Assembly: GCA_013397435.1 (NCBI GenBank)
Contig: VZRG01001507.1
Coordinates: 49,941 to 113,940 of the forward strand
DNA: 64,000 nt
Reading direction: 5' to 3'
Origin: Erythrocercus mccallii
Lineage: Eukaryota; Chordata; Aves; Passeriformes; Dicruridae
Positions 12,601 to 25,680 of this stretch are shown piece after piece. Numbering within the stretch: position 1 is the first letter of the stretch; every line of letters starts with the position of its first letter. The position numbers and the translations under genes are program-made. The notes beneath the pieces were generated by a model. The model saw nothing but the letters and a program-made list of their open reading frames with translations. It made no database searches and was not told the DNA's origin.

Positions 12601-15600
12601 TTCCTTTCTATCATTGAGTCCAACTGTAAATTCAGCTGAGAGATGGCAATTTTCCTTGGACTTTAATGAAGACTTGATGTGTTGGTGCTGTCAGAGCTTT
12701 GCTGACAAAACCTGTGTGAACTAAGCAGCACCACGGCTGGAGGCTTGTGGCAGTGCTGATAAATCAACTTCCACGGATGCTGGGCAGGTCTGGGGCAGGG
12801 ATCCAGGTTAGAGCCCGGGTTTCCTGATTCCATCTCCCACTCTAAACCAACCTACTTTCATTTTCAGGATTATAAGTAAAATCTCATCATTTATTCACTC
12901 AGATCTTGCTCTGTCTTCTGTAATAGATAGGAGGCAGATCATCTTTTATTGCATTTTCATGGAAACAAACTGCTCTAATCCCATTAGGGGCAGGCACGGC
13001 AGCCTGGATTGGTTCAGCACTAAGCAAAGACTGGAACTGATAAAAGACCTGATGTTCAAAGGATTCTTCCTGTAAGTGATAGTGAAAGCACACCCAGGAG
13101 GGAGTAGGATCAGATCTGCAACATTTCTGAAAAAGTTGTCTCCAGGCTGGTTTGTGTTTTTCCTTTAAGGCAAAATCTGGCTGTGGTGTGTAGGTGACCT
13201 CGTGGCAGGGTCATGTCTGACACAGGTGGTTTGTAATGGAATAGGTGTAACTTTGATTTGGGTGTTTGCCCAACTCTGTGCCCCAGGCAAAGCTTTACCT
13301 GTGCTTACTGTGCTTCTGCCTGAGTCTGAGAACTTGAAGATTTCCACAGACGAGGAATATTTCATCTCCTTTCCAAAGCAGCAAAGCTGTGCCCTGGGAA
13401 TTATGGCCCAGCCACAGAGTGACAAATCCCTAAGGGGACTCCCTCCGTGTGAGAGGAGTTACCTTCCATGAGCCATGATCCTGCTGATTCCCTGCAGCTG
13501 GCTCAGCCCATTACTCCCCATCTTCCCTCTATTAAACATTTTTTTCCTTTTACTCTGCTTTTTTTCCCCCCCAAGATAAAACTGTTGATATAAAACCTAT
13601 ACATATTTGTAGGATATTTGTAGGTTTACTGAAATATCCCTGACCTCTAAAGCTTTTTTATTCTGGTGGTTGGGATTTTTACTCTGTGTTCTGCGGCTCA
13701 CCCACAGAAAAGCTCTTCAGGTGAAGGTGTAACACCTGCAGATGTGAGGTGGCAAAGGGCAGGAGGAGGAGGAGCTGGCAGGGCTCTGGAGTGGAGCACT
13801 TCAGCTGCTTCTGCTGATTGAACTTTTCCAGATGGACCCTTTGGACCCCAAATTTCTGAGCTGCAAGAGCCCCAGACTTATGGGCTTGGGGTGAGGTTAA
13901 AGGGGACATTGACTGAATAAGAATCACCCAACAATAGTTTTCATGGAATGAGGGACCTGCAAGTCTTTACAAGTGTGCAGGCACTCCCAGACCTGAGCCT
14001 GTTGGTCAGTTCAAGACTTGTCAGAGCTAAAGCTCTTTTCCAGTAAGAAAAGTTACCAAAGTCTTAAACCACAGAAACAGAAACTATTTCCGGTGCTAAT
14101 GGAAAAAGAGATTTTCCAACTGCATTTTCCTTTCCTGGTGAAGTTGCTGTTTGTATAGAAAGCAGCCCGATTTTTCACAGTGATTGTCTTACACTGCAGT
14201 TCTGCAAAAATAAAACTTAGGAATTTCCTTCAGTTTGGTGACCAACAAATAAGAAAGTTGTTGGAACTGAGGGGGAATGTTTGGTTGGAGCATCTTGCCA
14301 AACCTGCCTTTTTCTCTACATTAGCCTCAATCTGAATTTCCAACTGTGATTTAACTCTTTCTAGAGAGGGAACAAAGGTCCAGCACCTTCTAGGATTTTA
14401 TAGGCTGACTTTCAGCTGTAAATACATCCTACCTTGATGGAGTCCAGTTTAACTCTGTGCTCACAAACTTCTATCAAAGCTGCGGAAATTTCTTTTTGTG
14501 CTTTCCTTTGTTGAGATTTAGATTCTGGGGAGTTGGTCTCAACAAATAGGAATAAAATCTGATTGAGGCAGCCAGAGCATCTGTGTGGTGCTACAGGACA
14601 CTCTGTCCAGCTCTGCAGCAGAGAGTGATTATCCTGGAGATCTGAGAATATTTATCTCTAACACTCCTGCTTAAGCTTCAGCCTTATCAGATTGAATTAG
14701 GGAATTATTTGGTACCAAATGCATGAACTACCCAAATCAAAACAAATAACTCTAGGTAACTTTTATTACAATACCATTAATTTCTATTTTCTGTGGCTGA
14801 ATATGAACACAGATTTTGGATAAGTGGTTCCTTGCATCCTTTTTCTGATTTTAAATCTTCATACAATTACTGTGACTATTGGCTTCAACAGAAATTATAT
14901 GAAATGCAAAAATCTAGACTGAAGTCCTGTATATGCAGTGGGATATACAGACCTAAAAATCTGATCTTTGTGACCCTTTTCAACCAAGAGAACTTCCAAA
15001 GGGCACCAACTGACCTCCTCAAGAAAGTGTTTCCCAGGTGACAGAGGGTCAGGTACTCTGTGATCAAACTTTATATTGCTTAAATAAGATGTCACCTGCT
15101 AGACTTGTTTATTCCAGTAAAGCAGATTTGCTAGTGACACCTGTGCCTCTTAAGGGATTACCCAGAGCCATCCCTGAGTGTGCAGGCAGCTGATGGGAGG
15201 GTCTGTCCCCAGCAGGGCCCCCGGGAGCCGCGGAGGGCGGCCGTGGGCAGGAGGATTTCGGAGAACAGCCTCTCCTTGGAGGACTGCGATGCCGCCCAAG
15301 GAGAGAGGAGCCACAGCACAGCAGGTCAGGAAACCTCAGGGCTGGGGTTTGGGTGGCTTGGGTTGGTTTTTGTTTAGGAGATAAAGCTGCTTTATACAAT
15401 ACAATAGAAATTTCCCTGGAGGTGACCAAGGAGCAGCTGGACGTGGCACTCGGTGCTCTGGTCTGGGTGACAAGGTGGGGATCAGTCAGAGGTTGGGCTC
15501 CCTGGTCTTGGAGGCCTTTCCCAATCTCAAGGATTCTATGAAATAACTTTTGCCTTTCCAAAATGGAAGGAAGTGCAGCTACCATCCAGCTGCAAAGTCC

Positions 15601-18600
15601 ATCAGCATCCCATTTAATTAGTGAAGCCTTGCTGGGAGTTTTAAACCATTCCACTCTTAAGCATGGGAAACCAAGGCACAGGGAATAACCAACAAGTTAA
15701 GGAACGCAACCCATTCTTCCGTGTATCTCAATCCTAGAACTAGTTTTAATAGTCAAAGTAATTTAGGAAGCAGTGAACAGTCAATGATCCTTCTGCCTCC
15801 TTGCTTCAATCCTCATCTCTCCTATCCTGGCCAGACACAGGGAGCTACTGAGAGCTTTGACTTAGACAAAATGATGTATTTTTATCTGTTTGGAGACGTT
15901 TTCCTAGCAAACCAGTTGCAATTTTTTGGGGTTTCCATCAATGGCTGGTATTATAAATACCCATAGAACATCCTAAGTTGCAAAGGACCCACAAGGATCA
16001 TCCAGCTCAGCCCCCGGCCCTGCACAGACACCCCAACAATCCCACCCTGTGCCTGAGAGCATTGTCCAAGTGCTCCTGGAGCTCTGGCAGCCTTGGGGCC
16101 GTGCCCATTCCTGGGGAGCCTGTTCAGTGCCTGACCCCCCTCAGGGGAGAGCTTTTTCCTGATATCCAACCTAACCCTCCTCTGACACAGCTCCAGCTGT
16201 TCCCTTGGGTCTCACTCCTTAGTGACACACATTGTGTCCTCGCTGCCATGATCCTGGACTGAATGGCAATGTGTTTATTCTCCCCAAGAAGGATCTTAGT
16301 GAGTGTTCTGAGAGTTATCTGTTATTCATGTTTGGTTGGTTTTTTTTACCAGGGTATCTTGTAGAGACCAGTCCAGGACTCAGCCCAGACAAGGCAGAGA
16401 CCAGGAAGAACCTGGACATGCCCCGTTTATCAGAGACATCAATAAAGGACAGGCTGGCCAAGTACCAGGCAGCTGTGTCCAAGCAGGGCAGTTCCTCAGG
16501 CATCAGTGCCATGGTAAGTCTTGCTTTGTATGGAAGTGAATTTTCATCCCAGCCTGAGACTGGAAAGATCTTATGGAAACCAGGCTGCTTGAGGATTTTG
16601 GAAAATAACTGTGCCCATAGGAGTAATTTCTAATGAAGAGTTGCCTCTACATACTGCACGAAAAAATAATTATATTTGCATTTTCCTGGAATAATGTTGA
16701 AAGTTTTCCAAGGAATTAATTGCTGGCACCCTGACCAAGCACAGTTTATATTCTTTTTCTTTCTGAGTGTCTGTAGCTCTCTATATGTTTTTTGTTTTTG
16801 TTTAAAAAAGAAAACTCAACTCAATTCCATGTTGTCCATCAGCTCTAAGCTGTGGGAAACTGAGGCACAGTGAGATGAAGTGACTTTGTGTCACACAGTG
16901 CTCAGAACTTGGATCTCTTGGCCTGCAGCTTTGGGATCTCCAGTCAGTTTTCCTCGTTTTGCTTTTCACCTCCCTTCAGGATTTCTCACCACTCTGAATC
17001 CAATTAGACTCTTGCAGTGAATGGACCTCTGCCTGTTTTGCAAATATTTGACCAGGAACTGAACAGTTAATGAAGTGTTACAGCTGAGGAGGTTTCAGGA
17101 ATCTCAGCTTTTGTTAAAAACTGCTTAGGTACATTTGCTGGAAGTTTCTGATACTTTTGCTGAATGATGGAAACGTATATTACTCAAGTATTAATTTTAT
17201 TAACCAGAATAATAGACTCGAAGAGGAAAGGCCTTTTTAAGTTGGAAACTTGCCCTGGAAATGAGAGTCCGAGGTGCTGGCTCTCCCTCAGAGGAGAGCC
17301 TGCTTCCCAGGAGTCTCTGTGGAGATCCAAGGGCCTCTTCCCAGCTCAAATGATTCCTGAATTTCATCTGTTCGTGGGTCAAGTTCCCCAACTGTGGGAG
17401 GAGGGACAGTAAAACCTTCCCTGCATGAATGGAAAGTCCTTGCAGCCACTGCAACAAATCTGATTAACCTAACTGCCCATTTCTGCCTCCTGTGTCTTGC
17501 CTGGACTCGTTTCCTGATACCTTTTCCAGTTTGGGGCTCAAAGTGGTGGCTGAGTCACTAAATTCTGTCCTGATGGCAAGAGATTTGCCATTTCTCCAGA
17601 GGCTCCTGTTTGCAGCCCCCCAATGCTCTTGGTTTAGTGTCAGTCCAGCCTGATGCTCTCAGATTGCCTGATTTGTGCACAATCTCTTCCCATTTTGACC
17701 TGGCATGTGGATGAGGGCAGTGTGAGATGGAGCAGACAGGGGGTCCTGACGCCACTGTCTCAACAGCAGCCCTACCCTTGGCATCTTCTCCTTCCCTGCT
17801 GCCAAAGCAACCAGGGCTTTTTTGCTATGGAAGTGTGGTCTTTGTGCTGCCCTTCTCACACCTGGGCTACAAAGGAAAGCCAGAATCTCTCTTGGGAACA
17901 ACTACTTTAGGGCACTGTGGTGTAATAAGGCCTGGATTAAACCTGATGGACACTTGGTTTGAGTAGGGGTGAGGAACAATCAGTTCTGTGTGTTGGAAGG
18001 GGAGGGAAAGGTGCTGAACAGCAGATACAGAGATCTAAGCACTAAAATTCCAACATTTGATACAAACATCTAGGATGTGGTTGGTTTGGGGGAGATTTCT
18101 TTCCAAGTGCAAGAAGATGCTGGTGCTGGCATGTGGCTCTTCCCCTTTCATGTCACAGAGAAGATGCCTTGTGAAAAGCACGAGGCTTCCAATGATCTTG
18201 TGTCCTGTGGCAATGAAAGAAACACGAGGTTTTGGGGGATTTTATTGGTTTTAAAGTCTGAAAGATCCTTCTGTGAAAGTCTTAAGTCAATCTATCAAGA
18301 ACAAAAATCTCAGGAAAGCAGTCAGGGTTTTGACTAGAATTGAAGCAAATGTGAGATTTGCTTTTATGTCAATTGTATTTGGCAGTTACACTGTACTTTA
18401 GGCAGTGCTTGTCTGGAAATACTTGTCATTCCAAGTGAGAAGTTAACCTTTCTTGAAAAGGAAGGTGTGGACTGAGCAGGGAATATTTAGGAGTTGATTT
18501 TAAACAGGAATTTGGAAGAAAAGGACTGCTCAGGGAAACCCTGGCATTACCTCCATAGAGCACAGTAAAATTCTACAGCCCAATCCTGTTACCTCATTAG

Positions 18601-21600
18601 AATATGTCACTTAACAAGTGTCTGTACATTCTTATGGCTCTTTTCAATTATCACTCCACATACTAGAAAAACAGTTTTAAAAAATATTTCAAGAAAGATA
18701 GAAAGCAAGTATTTTCTTAGGGGAAAAGAACCTGTCAACTTTCCAGTGCTTTGTCCTATAGAGTGAGATTCAAGCCAGTGACAGTGAACTCAAGAATTAC
18801 AAATCTGGGCAGAAGGAGAATATGGCACCAATTGAGGACTCCAATTCCTGTCAGGATGGGGAGAAGGTAAGATGTCCATGCTGGTGGAGATGAAATGCTT
18901 GATTTTAGGTGGAACTGGCTGTGGAAGCACAGCTGATACACTGGTTCCATGTTCCACATGCCATCTGGGAATTGAACACGAGTAGCTGATGCAGATTAGT
19001 TACATGCTGCAAAATTCCTGGTTTTTTTTAAATTATTCTTTTTAGACTGTCTCTGAATTATAAGACAGCAAGTGTCTGTGGAAGAGAATGTCTAGAGATA
19101 AGTTTTCTGGGAGAGTTTTTCTGTCTTGGTAGGTTTGTTTTATGGTGAATTTTTTATAAACCAAAAAATCCCCACCAATTAAAAAAAAACCCATGAGCAG
19201 CTTTGTATGGCCCAAGTTGAAGGAGTTTGTCACTGTTTCTTCTGCATTTAGTGGCTAAATTTTAGGGTAGCTGAGAATGGCAGTTTGGGTTTGTTCCTGG
19301 TTTTGAGCTCCAGCTATAAATTGAGACTCTGTAAACTGGACTCGAGCATTTGTTCCCTGAACTGGGGACAGCAGACGGGATAAAAGTAGCTGAATAATAA
19401 TTGGGGTACTGTGTATTCCATCCAGGCTGAACACGTGGCAGCTTAATGCCAGGAGGGCTTTTAGAGCTTTTCAGCCTTCCTTGGGCAAGGGGCCAAATCT
19501 TTGCTTTCAGCTGTTCCTCAGAGACAGCTGAGCAGCTTCGTGTCTGAGTGGTCGAGGCTGCTTCCTGCTCCAAGGTGAGTTAATTAAAAGAGCACCTGTT
19601 AAATCAGAATATCTCCCTGTTGTGAATGGGAGATTTGAATAAAATTTCTTGTATTCAGCTGTAATTGCAGAGTTACTTGTTGAGGTGTCCAGGTGCAATG
19701 AGAATTTGAATAGAGCATTGTTTGGGAGCCAGGATTGTCCTTTGGAAGGGACGTGGTGAACTTGGAAATGAGCCTAATTAAAACTGCTTGTCGTTAATGT
19801 CAGAAATGGGAATCCTCTGGCAAAAAGGAAACAAAAGACACTTCACTCTGTCACTTTTCACACTGCACCCGTGGCACATTCAGTTGCCAGGCGTGTGTGA
19901 CTTTAGCAGCCTCAGAACATGTTCATGCTCTGCCCAGGGACACTGGGGTACAGTTCTGGTTTCAGCAGACCAGAGGATGTTAATACATGTAACTTGCCTC
20001 CTCATTACCTCATTAATTTACAAATTTCAGTTGCTTGCAATGGATTTTTCAATCATTAAGGTGAATTAGTGATGATTTGCAGTTAATCTTGTTACAGTAC
20101 TTTAGTTCCTCAGTGTAGCTACTTAAAACTATTTGATTTAATAGCAATAGTGCCAAGTTTAATAAAGAGTTATACATCAAGAGCTTTATCTGTAGCAGGT
20201 TTTGTTCGTGGTTGCACTTGATGATCTTAAAGGTCTTTTCCAACAATGCTATGATTCCGTTTTAGATCTAACTCCTCTAGTTTTTAAATTTTTTTTAATT
20301 ACTGATTTGTTTCTGAAGGAGGATAAACAAGGAAGATCCAGTGTGTTTGTCCCAACCTTGGAACAGGCTTATGGTTTGACAGTAGTTTTTTTAAATTCAG
20401 GTGTTTTTTATTTTGCTTGTTTGCTGGGTTTTCTTCCGGAAGAGCACAGTCTCTGCTGAATGTCTAAATGTCAGAGATTGGTCAAATGTTGGAGGGAGCC
20501 ATGAGATTTCCAGTAAATGTGCTGCTTGGGGTCAAGGGATTTGTGAGAAGACTTGGAAGGAACCTCAGCAAATCAACAAAGATTGCTGAGGGTTAATAAA
20601 GGTGTACAAGGAAACAGAAATCTGATGTTCGTACGTGTGAGCCCTGTGAGGGTGTCTGCCTTGTAGCAAGGACTCTTGACACTCAGCTGGACCCTTCTGT
20701 GCCTCAAAAACAACTCCTTTCCTGAGCCCCTCAGGTCTCTCCCTGTCTCAGTGCTCCAGCTGCCTGGTGCCTTCGTGGGGCCATGACTGTTCAGATCTCA
20801 GAAGGTCGGAGGTTCTCATTGTCTTGTTTTCTCTTGCAGGTTTCTGTAGGTGAGAACAGCTTGTCTTTGCACTCTGGTCCGCTGGAGGATGGCCATGGTG
20901 AGCCCTATCAAATGCTTAATTAATAAAAATTGTCTTGTACTAAAAATCTGTCTTGTGCCTAACACAGACCTTATAAGAATTTCTTTCATGTTCATTTGCA
21001 GCTGTAATTTGTAACTCCTTTTGCCCTGATTGAACACTTTTAAAGTGTAGCTCCCTCACCATTTAACTGGAACTGATACTCTGGTGGGTCTGGCGAGCAT
21101 AAACTGCCCACAGTTTAAAGCCATTGTAATTGTCTTTTCTCCCTCCTCTGCTCCCTCAGCTGGACAGTCAGAGAGTGAGGCAGAAGCTCCAAAATCTGTC
21201 AGCTCAAAGCAGCAGAACCTTGGTGCTAAAGCAGCTGGGCAGACAGAGGCCTCCCCACCAAAAGCCGTGAAGGTAACGCAGCTCTTTAGTCTCAAACCGT
21301 GGTGAAGATTAAAACCAACTGACAGCCCTATTTAATACTGAAAAGCCTAAATGTGCTTAAGTATAAAGACCTGGCAGTAACTGGATCAATACCTGCTCCA
21401 TCCTCATCAGAGTGTGATTGTGAGGGCACTAATTCAAGATGGAAAAGCACCTCAGGGCAGTCAGGTTTTTTCCAGAGACTGGGTGGGAGTTGCTTGTCTC
21501 TGTTACACCCCTGACAGAGAGGCTGCTTCCCTTCCATGTGGGAGAGGGGCTGGAGCAGGGAATGGTCTCAGGGCTTGTCTGTGCTCCTGGAGATGGGCCC

Positions 21601-24600
21601 TGAGGTCCTGGTACTGATCTCCAGAGCCCTTAGCAGGCTGGGACTTGGCTTTGCTCCTTTTCCAGCTGTTCCCAAGGTAACTGGAACTGGTAGTAACTTC
21701 ATAGCGAGGGTACTGTGGTGCCTGACTATAAAAACCAGGTTTGGCTTTCTGAGTAATGAGTCTTATATGTTACAGTTTCTTTAGGGAGTGATAAAGCAGA
21801 TGGAGAACTTTGGGACAGGGATGTATTTGCTAATCTGATTAGATAACAAATGGCAGCACTGGATATTTTGTCAGGCTGTACTTGCTCATCACGTGTTGTC
21901 TGGAGTTGGGATGCTGATTCCCCAGGCTGGCACACACTTCCTGGCTCCGTCCTGAGGAAACAACTGGGCTTTTGTTGTTTTCCCCATCTTTGGGAGGAAC
22001 AGCCCTAAGCTCAGAGACTGGGGAGATCTGGCTTCCCAGTGTGCAAGGGAGAAATGCCAGTATGGGAAATTTGAGCTGCCAGTGAGAGTTGTGTGATCCT
22101 AGTCTGTGACACAAAACCTGCATGTCCTGATGCTCTCTGGTCTCTTTTGATATTATCAAAACCATTTTAGCCTTTTGCCCAGTTACAGCTTTAGATGCTG
22201 CACTGTGTGAGATAGAAGCTTCTGTTTATTCATGCAAGGTTCCTATTTGTCTCTTCCAGCTTCTGTCTCCTGTTCTTGGTTCCTAACCTCTCCTCCTGCC
22301 TTCTGCTTCCCTCCTAATGTGAGCTCAACTCTCAGCTTTCTCTCAAGTCCTTTTTATACTTATTGGGCCTCATCTTCCTCCTGTAGCTCCTATTTGTAGT
22401 ATCTTGGAAAGGAATTTGTCTCTTCACAGCCCAAATCACCTCTCCACAGACATAGGGCTCATTGTATGCAAGTAAGTCTCTCTCCTTGGATGAGGATGTG
22501 ATTGCAGAAGGAAGTGCCAGCACTGTTGTATCACTGTGCAAAACCAATGCCCTCGTGCAAAACTGAGTGTTCAGGGAGAAAATGTTTTGATGGCTAAGCA
22601 AATTGTTGCTGCCTTGCTCCATGTGGCAAGCACGAGTGATTAGATTTTTTGTTTGCATCAGTAAATCTCTTTTTTTGAGATTTCGTTTAGTGACTCAAGA
22701 TTTAGAGTTTTGGCAGCACCCAGAAACTGTGGATTCTTTTTCAAAATGAGTTCTGAATTTTGTTAGTGATGCTGTCATCATCAGAACTTTAATCTACTGT
22801 AACTTCAAGCAATGTCTGGAAACCCTGAAATACGTATTAAAATGGAATTAAATTGGCAGCAAACTTTAGGGTTGTGATAAAGTGATTTGAGCTGGCTCCA
22901 TCTTCAGCAATCTGCCCTTACACACTGGAACTTTCATTCCTAACCATTGTTTCTAGACTGTTATTTCTGTGATTATGTCTTCCTGTGATCTTCCTGTTTT
23001 TTCTTTAGCCATCAGATTTTTCCATGAAGCTTTTTGTAAGTTTGTAGGAGGTAATTCTTTGCCAAGGAAAGGCCACACTATAAGATATATATATGTGTCT
23101 GTGCAGACCCTGGAGTGGAGGCTGGGCTGCTAAATCACTTGCAATCAACATGCAGCCTTAAAATGCCAGTGTTATTTAATTTATCCTGTAGCGTCCTCCC
23201 CATTGGCCAGTGTTAATAGATTTCAATAAGTAAATGGCATCCAGTGACCTTTTCTCATGGACAATATTCTTGCTTCCTGGATGCTGTCTGAAAACAAACC
23301 TGTGATCGTTGCTGCACAGCAGTGACACTCAATTCCTCAGTCCTCAGGTTTATCCTTGCACTAAACCCTCAGGAAATTCAGTAAGCACATAAGAATTTTA
23401 GCTGTTTAACCTGAAAGCTCTGCTCACTTTGAATCTTGAGCACATTTGGGGGGCTGCGAGTCCTGAAAGATGAGTGTGGTTTCTTTGGGACAGAGCTGGA
23501 ATTGTTTACAAGTGAAGTCAGGAGAGTTTCCTGCTGTTGTATTGGTGCTGAGACTATTTCCTCCTCTTTGAGAGAAAAGATTTAACAAAAATGGATTATT
23601 TCAAACCATTGGGCAGCCTGTTTCACTCCTTTCCTCTCCCACCCTGCACCTTGTGAGGCTATTTCAACTCTTCTGGTGGACAGTGTCCCTGACCATGGCA
23701 GGGGATTGGAGCTGGATGATCTTCAAGGTCCTTTCCAACCCAAACCATTTCAAGATTCTCTTTTTCTGCATTATTTTTATTATTTTGGTAAGTCTCACTG
23801 ATTGTAATAAACTGGAATGTTTCATCATTCTCCTATAAAAACAGGTTGCAGGAAAGGATGAGACAGCTTTGGGGAACAAGCTCGGCTTTAGTGCTCTCAT
23901 TGTTCTTCCCAACCATTCCTCAGCATGTGATGCTTCAGCTGTGGGATTCACTGGGGTGAAATCTTGGCTCCCTGTCAAGCCACAGCAATCCCGTGGGCAT
24001 GTCGTAGCTTCTTGCTGCCCACCAGACCCCACTGCACCATAATTAGAGAAGAAAGTGACTCTCTGCAGTTCTTGAAAGCTCAGGAAGCTGTGCATGAACC
24101 CACGCCAAGTCCCCAGCAGCTGATGTGTTTTCCAGTTAACAAACTTTCCCTTCCTCCTGTAGAAATTCCAGTTGCCAATGAAGGAAACCTGTGTTGGGTG
24201 TCAGAAGACTGTGTACCCCATGGAAAGGCTCTTTGCCAACCAGCAGGTGTTTCACATCAGCTGCTTCCGCTGCTCCTATTGCAACAGCAAACTCAGGTAT
24301 GCACACTGCTCCCTTGGCTGCCCTCTGGGAAGGGAATTTTCCTCTCACAGCTGAGGAAGGTGCTGCTCAGGCCTAAGCTGAGCTGGAAGTCAACATAATC
24401 CAGTGATTTGTGCAGGAGAGTAGGAGGGGTAACAGGCCTACTTCTGCCTGGTGCACTTGATGCCATTTTTAAGCTCTTAATGTAATTTTCTTTGGGGAAA
24501 AATGTAATGTCCAGCTTTGTAAAGATTTCCTAGAAAGAACCATACAAACCCTGAGGGCTGTAAGCTTGTCTTTCTGAACATGTGGAAGACTGAAATTGAA

Positions 24601-25680
24601 TCTCTTCTGTAACACAACTGAAATAGACACCTGTGTCAGAGCCCTGAGCTCTAACGTTTGATCTGTTTCCCGAACAGCCTGGGGACGTACGCATCTCTGC
24701 GTGGGAACATCTACTGCAAGCCTCACTTCAATCAGCTCTTCAAGTCCAAAGGCAATTACGATGAGGGCTTTGGACACAAGCAGCATAAGGAATTGTGGGC
24801 AGGTAAAAGTGAATGTGAAGAATCCCTGGAGAAAACCGTCCATGGTGTGAATGCACCAGAAACTCCACAAAGCCCAGGAGTAGAGGATGCCCCGATTGCA
24901 AAAGTGGGAGTTCTGGCAGCAAGTATGGAAGCAAAAGCTTCAGCTGTGCCTGAAAGAGAAGAAAGACCAGCAGAAACAAAAAAGCTCAGGATCGCCTGGC
25001 CACCTCCATCTGACCAAAGTATCCAAGGAAGTGCCTTAGATGAGGGCATCAAAGTACTCAAACCCAAGTGGCCTCCAGAAGAAGAGATTTCCAAGCCAGA
25101 TGGGCAGGAGGATGTGGATCTGGATCTCAAAAAGTTAAGAAGATCTTCCTCGCTGAAGGAGCGAAGCCGCCCCTTTACAGTCGCAGCCTCATTTAGAACA
25201 ATATCTGTTAAAGGCCATAAAACAGAGAACTCACCGTCTCCGTCTAAGGAAGAGAGAGACACATTGAAAAGGAATGAGGAGCTGGAGAGAGAGGTTGTCG
25301 TAGAGAAAAAGCAAAAGGAAAAGAAGGTTGAGCATGGGAACATCCAATATGCAGGGGAGAAAAATGTGGTGGAAGAACGGGAATTGTCTGGTATCAAAAC
25401 TGTAGAGCATAACATTGTAGAGAATGGCCAGATGAATGTAGACACAGATGAGGAAGAACACACTACGGAGGAGCCAGAAATTCCAAAGGACGAACTCCTT
25501 GAACCAAATTCTCCTAAACATTCCAGCTTAGCCAACATTGTGGCTGCTAAGGAATCATCTCCAAACCAGAATCGCAAATCCCAAGATGTTGGTTTTTGGG
25601 AGGGTGAAGACATGGAAGATCTATCTGTGGAAGAACAGATCAAAAGGAATCGCTACTATGAAGATGATGATGATGAATAA
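6632..25680 (+). CDS. LIMA1: LIM domain and actin-binding protein 1 (EPLIN), ten coding exons
   Basis: Coding exons are 6632-6750, 8686-8731, 10627-11025, 15216-15324, 16353-16513, 18762-18866, 20840-20897, 21160-21272, 24163-24296 and 24678-25680. They total 2,247 nt (748 aa; human EPLIN-beta is about 759), and every join keeps frame. The start has a strong Kozak context (AAGATGG) and opens with MEPSPFNRRQW, as in EPLIN-beta. One LIM domain (residues 380-431) has ligands C380, C383, H401, C404, C407, C410, C428 and H431 in the canonical spacing. It is flanked by low-complexity actin-binding regions and an acidic C terminus. The family bundles and stabilises actin filaments, links cadherin-catenin complexes to actin, and in mammals binds NPC1L1. 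A second start at 10879 (Met140) gives EPLIN-alpha, about 609 aa. The linker encoded by exons 6-8 is the least conserved part. Confidence 0.95.
6836..7012 (-). mobile_element. CR1 LINE fragment in LIMA1 intron
   Basis: Bases from the CR1 body (ACCCCAACAACCCCACCCTG, then a GCTCTGGCAGCCTTGG block and TTTTCCTGATATCCAGCCTA) run in reverse orientation. The 3' tail is missing. Confidence 0.85.
10410..10626 (+). promoter_or_regulatory. LIMA1: Candidate EPLIN-alpha promoter with a consensus CArG box
   Basis: CCTTATAAGG at 10420-10429 is a perfect, palindromic SRF site of the CC(A/T)6GG type. It is followed at once by CATTCC (10431-10436), a TEAD/MCAT core. The pair lies about 200 bp upstream of exon 3 and 450 bp upstream of the EPLIN-alpha start codon. 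In mammals EPLIN-alpha is transcribed from its own promoter under MRTF/SRF control, so the placement fits. Promoter activity is inferred; no TATA box or initiator is obvious. Confidence 0.6.
10879..10881 (+). other. LIMA1: Alternative start codon for EPLIN-alpha
   Basis: This in-frame ATG in exon 3 (residue 140 of the long form) lies in strong context (GCAGCATGGAA) and begins MENSM, equivalent to the MENC start of mammalian EPLIN-alpha. It keeps the LIM domain and both actin-binding regions. Confidence 0.75.
11026..15212 (+). other. LIMA1: LIMA1 intron between coding exons 3 and 4
   Basis: A 4.2-kb intron with a GTAAGG donor and a CAG acceptor. It contains a short CA tract near 11537 but no recognised repeat family, RNA gene or additional exon. 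Confidence 0.7.
15210..15215 (+). promoter_or_regulatory. LIMA1: Tandem NAGNAG splice acceptor of LIMA1 exon 4
   Basis: CAGCAG at the exon 4 acceptor allows the exon to start at 15213 (extra Gln) or 15216. Both keep frame. The downstream choice gives 13 residues before the conserved ISEN block, the same as human. Confidence 0.7.
15413..15541 (+). mobile_element. CR1 LINE 3' fragment in LIMA1 intron
   Basis: Forward CR1 sequence (CTGGAGGTGACCAAGGAGCA, GGACGTGGCACTCGGTGCTC) ends with AAGGATTCTATG, the CR1 3' terminal octamer. Confidence 0.9.
15962..16256 (-). mobile_element. CR1 LINE 3' fragment in LIMA1 intron
   Basis: The reverse-complement CR1 tail starts at CATAGAACATCC and continues through GACCCACAAGGATCATCCAG to the GACACAGCTCCAGCTGTTCC block. 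It ends about 100 bp before exon 5. Confidence 0.9.
20207..20262 (+). mobile_element. Short CR1 LINE 3' tail
   Basis: Only the terminal 50-60 bp of CR1 remain (CTTGATGATCTTAAAGGTCT ... CTATGATTC), a strongly 5'-truncated insertion. Confidence 0.75.
23670..23760 (+). mobile_element. CR1 LINE 3' tail in LIMA1 intron
   Basis: Forward CR1 tail: GTGTCCCTGACCATGGCAGG, then GGTCCTTTCCAACCCAAACC and a degenerate terminal octamer. Confidence 0.85.

Larger units (their letters stand above)
16514..24162 (+). other. LIMA1: LIMA1 introns 5-8 (intervening sequence between small exons)
   Basis: The non-coding parts of this span hold two short CR1 tails (20207-20262 and 23670-23760) and A/T-rich sequence. 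No further exon, RNA gene or repeat family could be recognised. The exon-less run 21273-24162 is the longest. Confidence 0.6.

Noticed and set aside
24756..25643. 295-aa antisense reading frame opposite the last LIMA1 exon
   Set aside because: It is the mirror of a coding exon rich in acidic and serine codons; the sense strand matches LIMA1 throughout and the antisense product resembles nothing.
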